Of a stretch of 8,998 bases of DNA, positions 8,231 through 8,998 are shown one piece after another. Origin of the DNA: Massilia sp. (GTDB taxonomy: Bacteria > Pseudomonadota > Gammaproteobacteria > Burkholderiales > Burkholderiaceae_D); contig DNCF01000062.1 in assembly GCA_003484545.1 (NCBI GenBank), positions 383-9,380 of the forward strand, given 5' to 3'. Numbering within the stretch: position 1 is the first letter of the stretch; the number at the start of each line of letters is the position of its first letter. The position numbers were made by a program, and so were the translations under genes. The notes under the pieces are model-generated. The model ran no database searches, was not told where the DNA came from, and worked only from the letters and a program-made list of their open reading frames with translations.

Positions 8231-8935
8231 ATGACTACGAACGCCGACCCTCTTGAAATCTCGAAATTCAGCGAACTGGCCCACCGCTGGTGGGACCCGA
8301 CTTCCGAATTTCGCCCGCTCCACGAAATCAACCCGCTGCGCCTGGAATGGATCAACGCGCGCGCGCCGCTGGCCGGCAAGAACGTGATCGACATCGGTTG
8401 CGGCGGCGGCGTGCTGTCCGAATCGATGGCGCGCAAGGGCGCGAAAGTGACCGGCATCGACCTGTCGAAGAAGGCCCTGAAGGTGGCCGACCTGCACAGC
8501 CTGGAATCCGGCGTCGAAGTGCGCTACAAGCACATCGCGGCCGAAGAGATGGCGGCAGCCGAGCCGGGCCAGTTCGACGTCGTGACCTGCATGGAAATGC
8601 TCGAGCACGTGCCGGACCCGGCCTCGATCGTGCGCGCCGCCACCACGTTGGTGAAGCCGGGCGGCAAGGTCTTCTTCTCGACCATCAACCGCAACCCGAA
8701 GGCTTACCTGCTGGCCGTGATCGGCGCCGAATACGTGCTGCGCATGCTGCCGCGCGGTACCCACGACTACGGCAAGTTCATCACGCCGGCCGAGCTGTCG
8801 CAGTTCGCCCGCGCCGCCGGCCTGCAGGTCGACAGCATGAAGGGCCTGAGCTACAACCCGCTCACCAAGATTTATTCGCTCAACAACGACACCGACGTGA
8901 ACTACATGGTGGCGTGCACCCGACCGCTCGACTGA
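8231..8935 (+). CDS. ubiG: Ubiquinone biosynthesis O-methyltransferase UbiG
   Basis: This 234-residue class I SAM-dependent methyltransferase performs both O-methylations of ubiquinone synthesis, on the 2-polyprenyl-6-hydroxyphenol intermediate and on demethylubiquinol. The N-terminal EISKFSELAHRWWDP (9-23), the SAM-binding loop VIDIGCGGGVLSE (52-64), GIDLS (75-79), MEMLEHVPDP (121-130), and the later RGTHDYGKFITPAEL (175-189) and GLSYNPLTKIYSL (205-217) are all typical of UbiG. The length equals the family norm. The frame is open to an ATG at 8144, but that start lies before the ompA terminator and the added 29 residues do not match the family; MTTNADPLEIS at 8231 is the right start. No Shine-Dalgarno is visible before it. 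gph follows after 13 bases, the usual betaproteobacterial pairing. Confidence 0.96.
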   Translation: MTTNADPLEISKFSELAHRWWDPTSEFRPLHEINPLRLEWINARAPLAGKNVIDIGCGGGVLSESMARKGAKVTGIDLSKKALKVADLHSLESGVEVRYKHIAAEEMAAAEPGQFDVVTCMEMLEHVPDPASIVRAATTLVKPGGKVFFSTINRNPKAYLLAVIGAEYVLRMLPRGTHDYGKFITPAELSQFARAAGLQVDSMKGLSYNPLTKIYSLNNDTDVNYMVACTRPLD

Positions 8936-8948
8936 ACGATTCCAGACC

Positions 8949-8998
8949 ATGAGTTCCCCTGTTGTGATGCCGGCCCCGCGCGCCGTCCTGTTCGACCT
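8949..8998 (+). CDS. gph: Phosphoglycolate phosphatase Gph, N-terminal fragment (HAD family)
   Basis: Only about 16 codons are in the window: MSSPVVMPAPRAVLFD and the first bases of the next codon. AVLFD is the start of HAD motif I (hydrophobic strand then the nucleophilic Asp of DxDGT). In Burkholderiales the HAD gene directly after ubiG is normally gph, whose product dephosphorylates 2-phosphoglycolate arising from DNA repair and oxygenase side reactions; that assignment is by context. A second in-frame ATG at 8967 would give a shorter N-terminus, and neither start has a strong Shine-Dalgarno. The 13-base gap suggests co-transcription with ubiG. Confidence 0.75.
   Translation, partial: MSSPVVMPAPRAVLFD

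Overview
The window is a stretch of ordinary bacterial chromosome carrying conserved core genes. High GC content, the gene order and the protein sequences (GyrA, SerC, PheA and a barrel-less OmpA with a Pro-Ala linker) point to a betaproteobacterium of the Burkholderiales, most likely family Oxalobacteraceae (Massilia / Duganella / Janthinobacterium-like). The family placement is inference from recall of protein and repeat sequences, not from a search.

Layout. Positions 1 to about 50 are a poly-T/poly-C run that looks like an assembly or read artefact at a contig end; it cuts off tyrA. From there to 7008 everything is on the minus strand. In the direction of transcription the order is gyrA, an intrinsic terminator, a secreted DUF2059 protein, serC, a palindromic REPIN-like repeat, pheA, hisC and the first codons of tyrA. 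This matches the known 'mixed-function supraoperon' of beta- and gammaproteobacteria (gyrA, serC, pheA, hisC-like, tyrA, aroA/aroF, cmk, rpsA), here with a DUF2059 gene added between gyrA and serC. The plus strand, after a 398-base divergent intergenic region, carries ompA, an intrinsic terminator, ubiG and the first codons of gph.

How the genes work together. SerC makes phosphoserine and also serves vitamin B6 synthesis. PheA (fused chorismate mutase/prephenate dehydratase), TyrA (prephenate dehydrogenase) and the HisC-type aminotransferase together cover the terminal steps to phenylalanine and tyrosine; SerC and HisC are themselves PLP enzymes. GyrA is the gyrase breakage-reunion subunit and has its own promoter and terminator. 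OmpA anchors the outer membrane to peptidoglycan, UbiG does the two O-methylations of ubiquinone synthesis, and Gph would be phosphoglycolate phosphatase.

No new defence, mobile or biosynthetic system was found. The points most worth a second look are the 159-base nested palindromic element between serC and pheA, whose two arms differ by paired base changes; the possible leaderless start of ubiG; and the long, AT-richer, dyad-containing leader of ompA.
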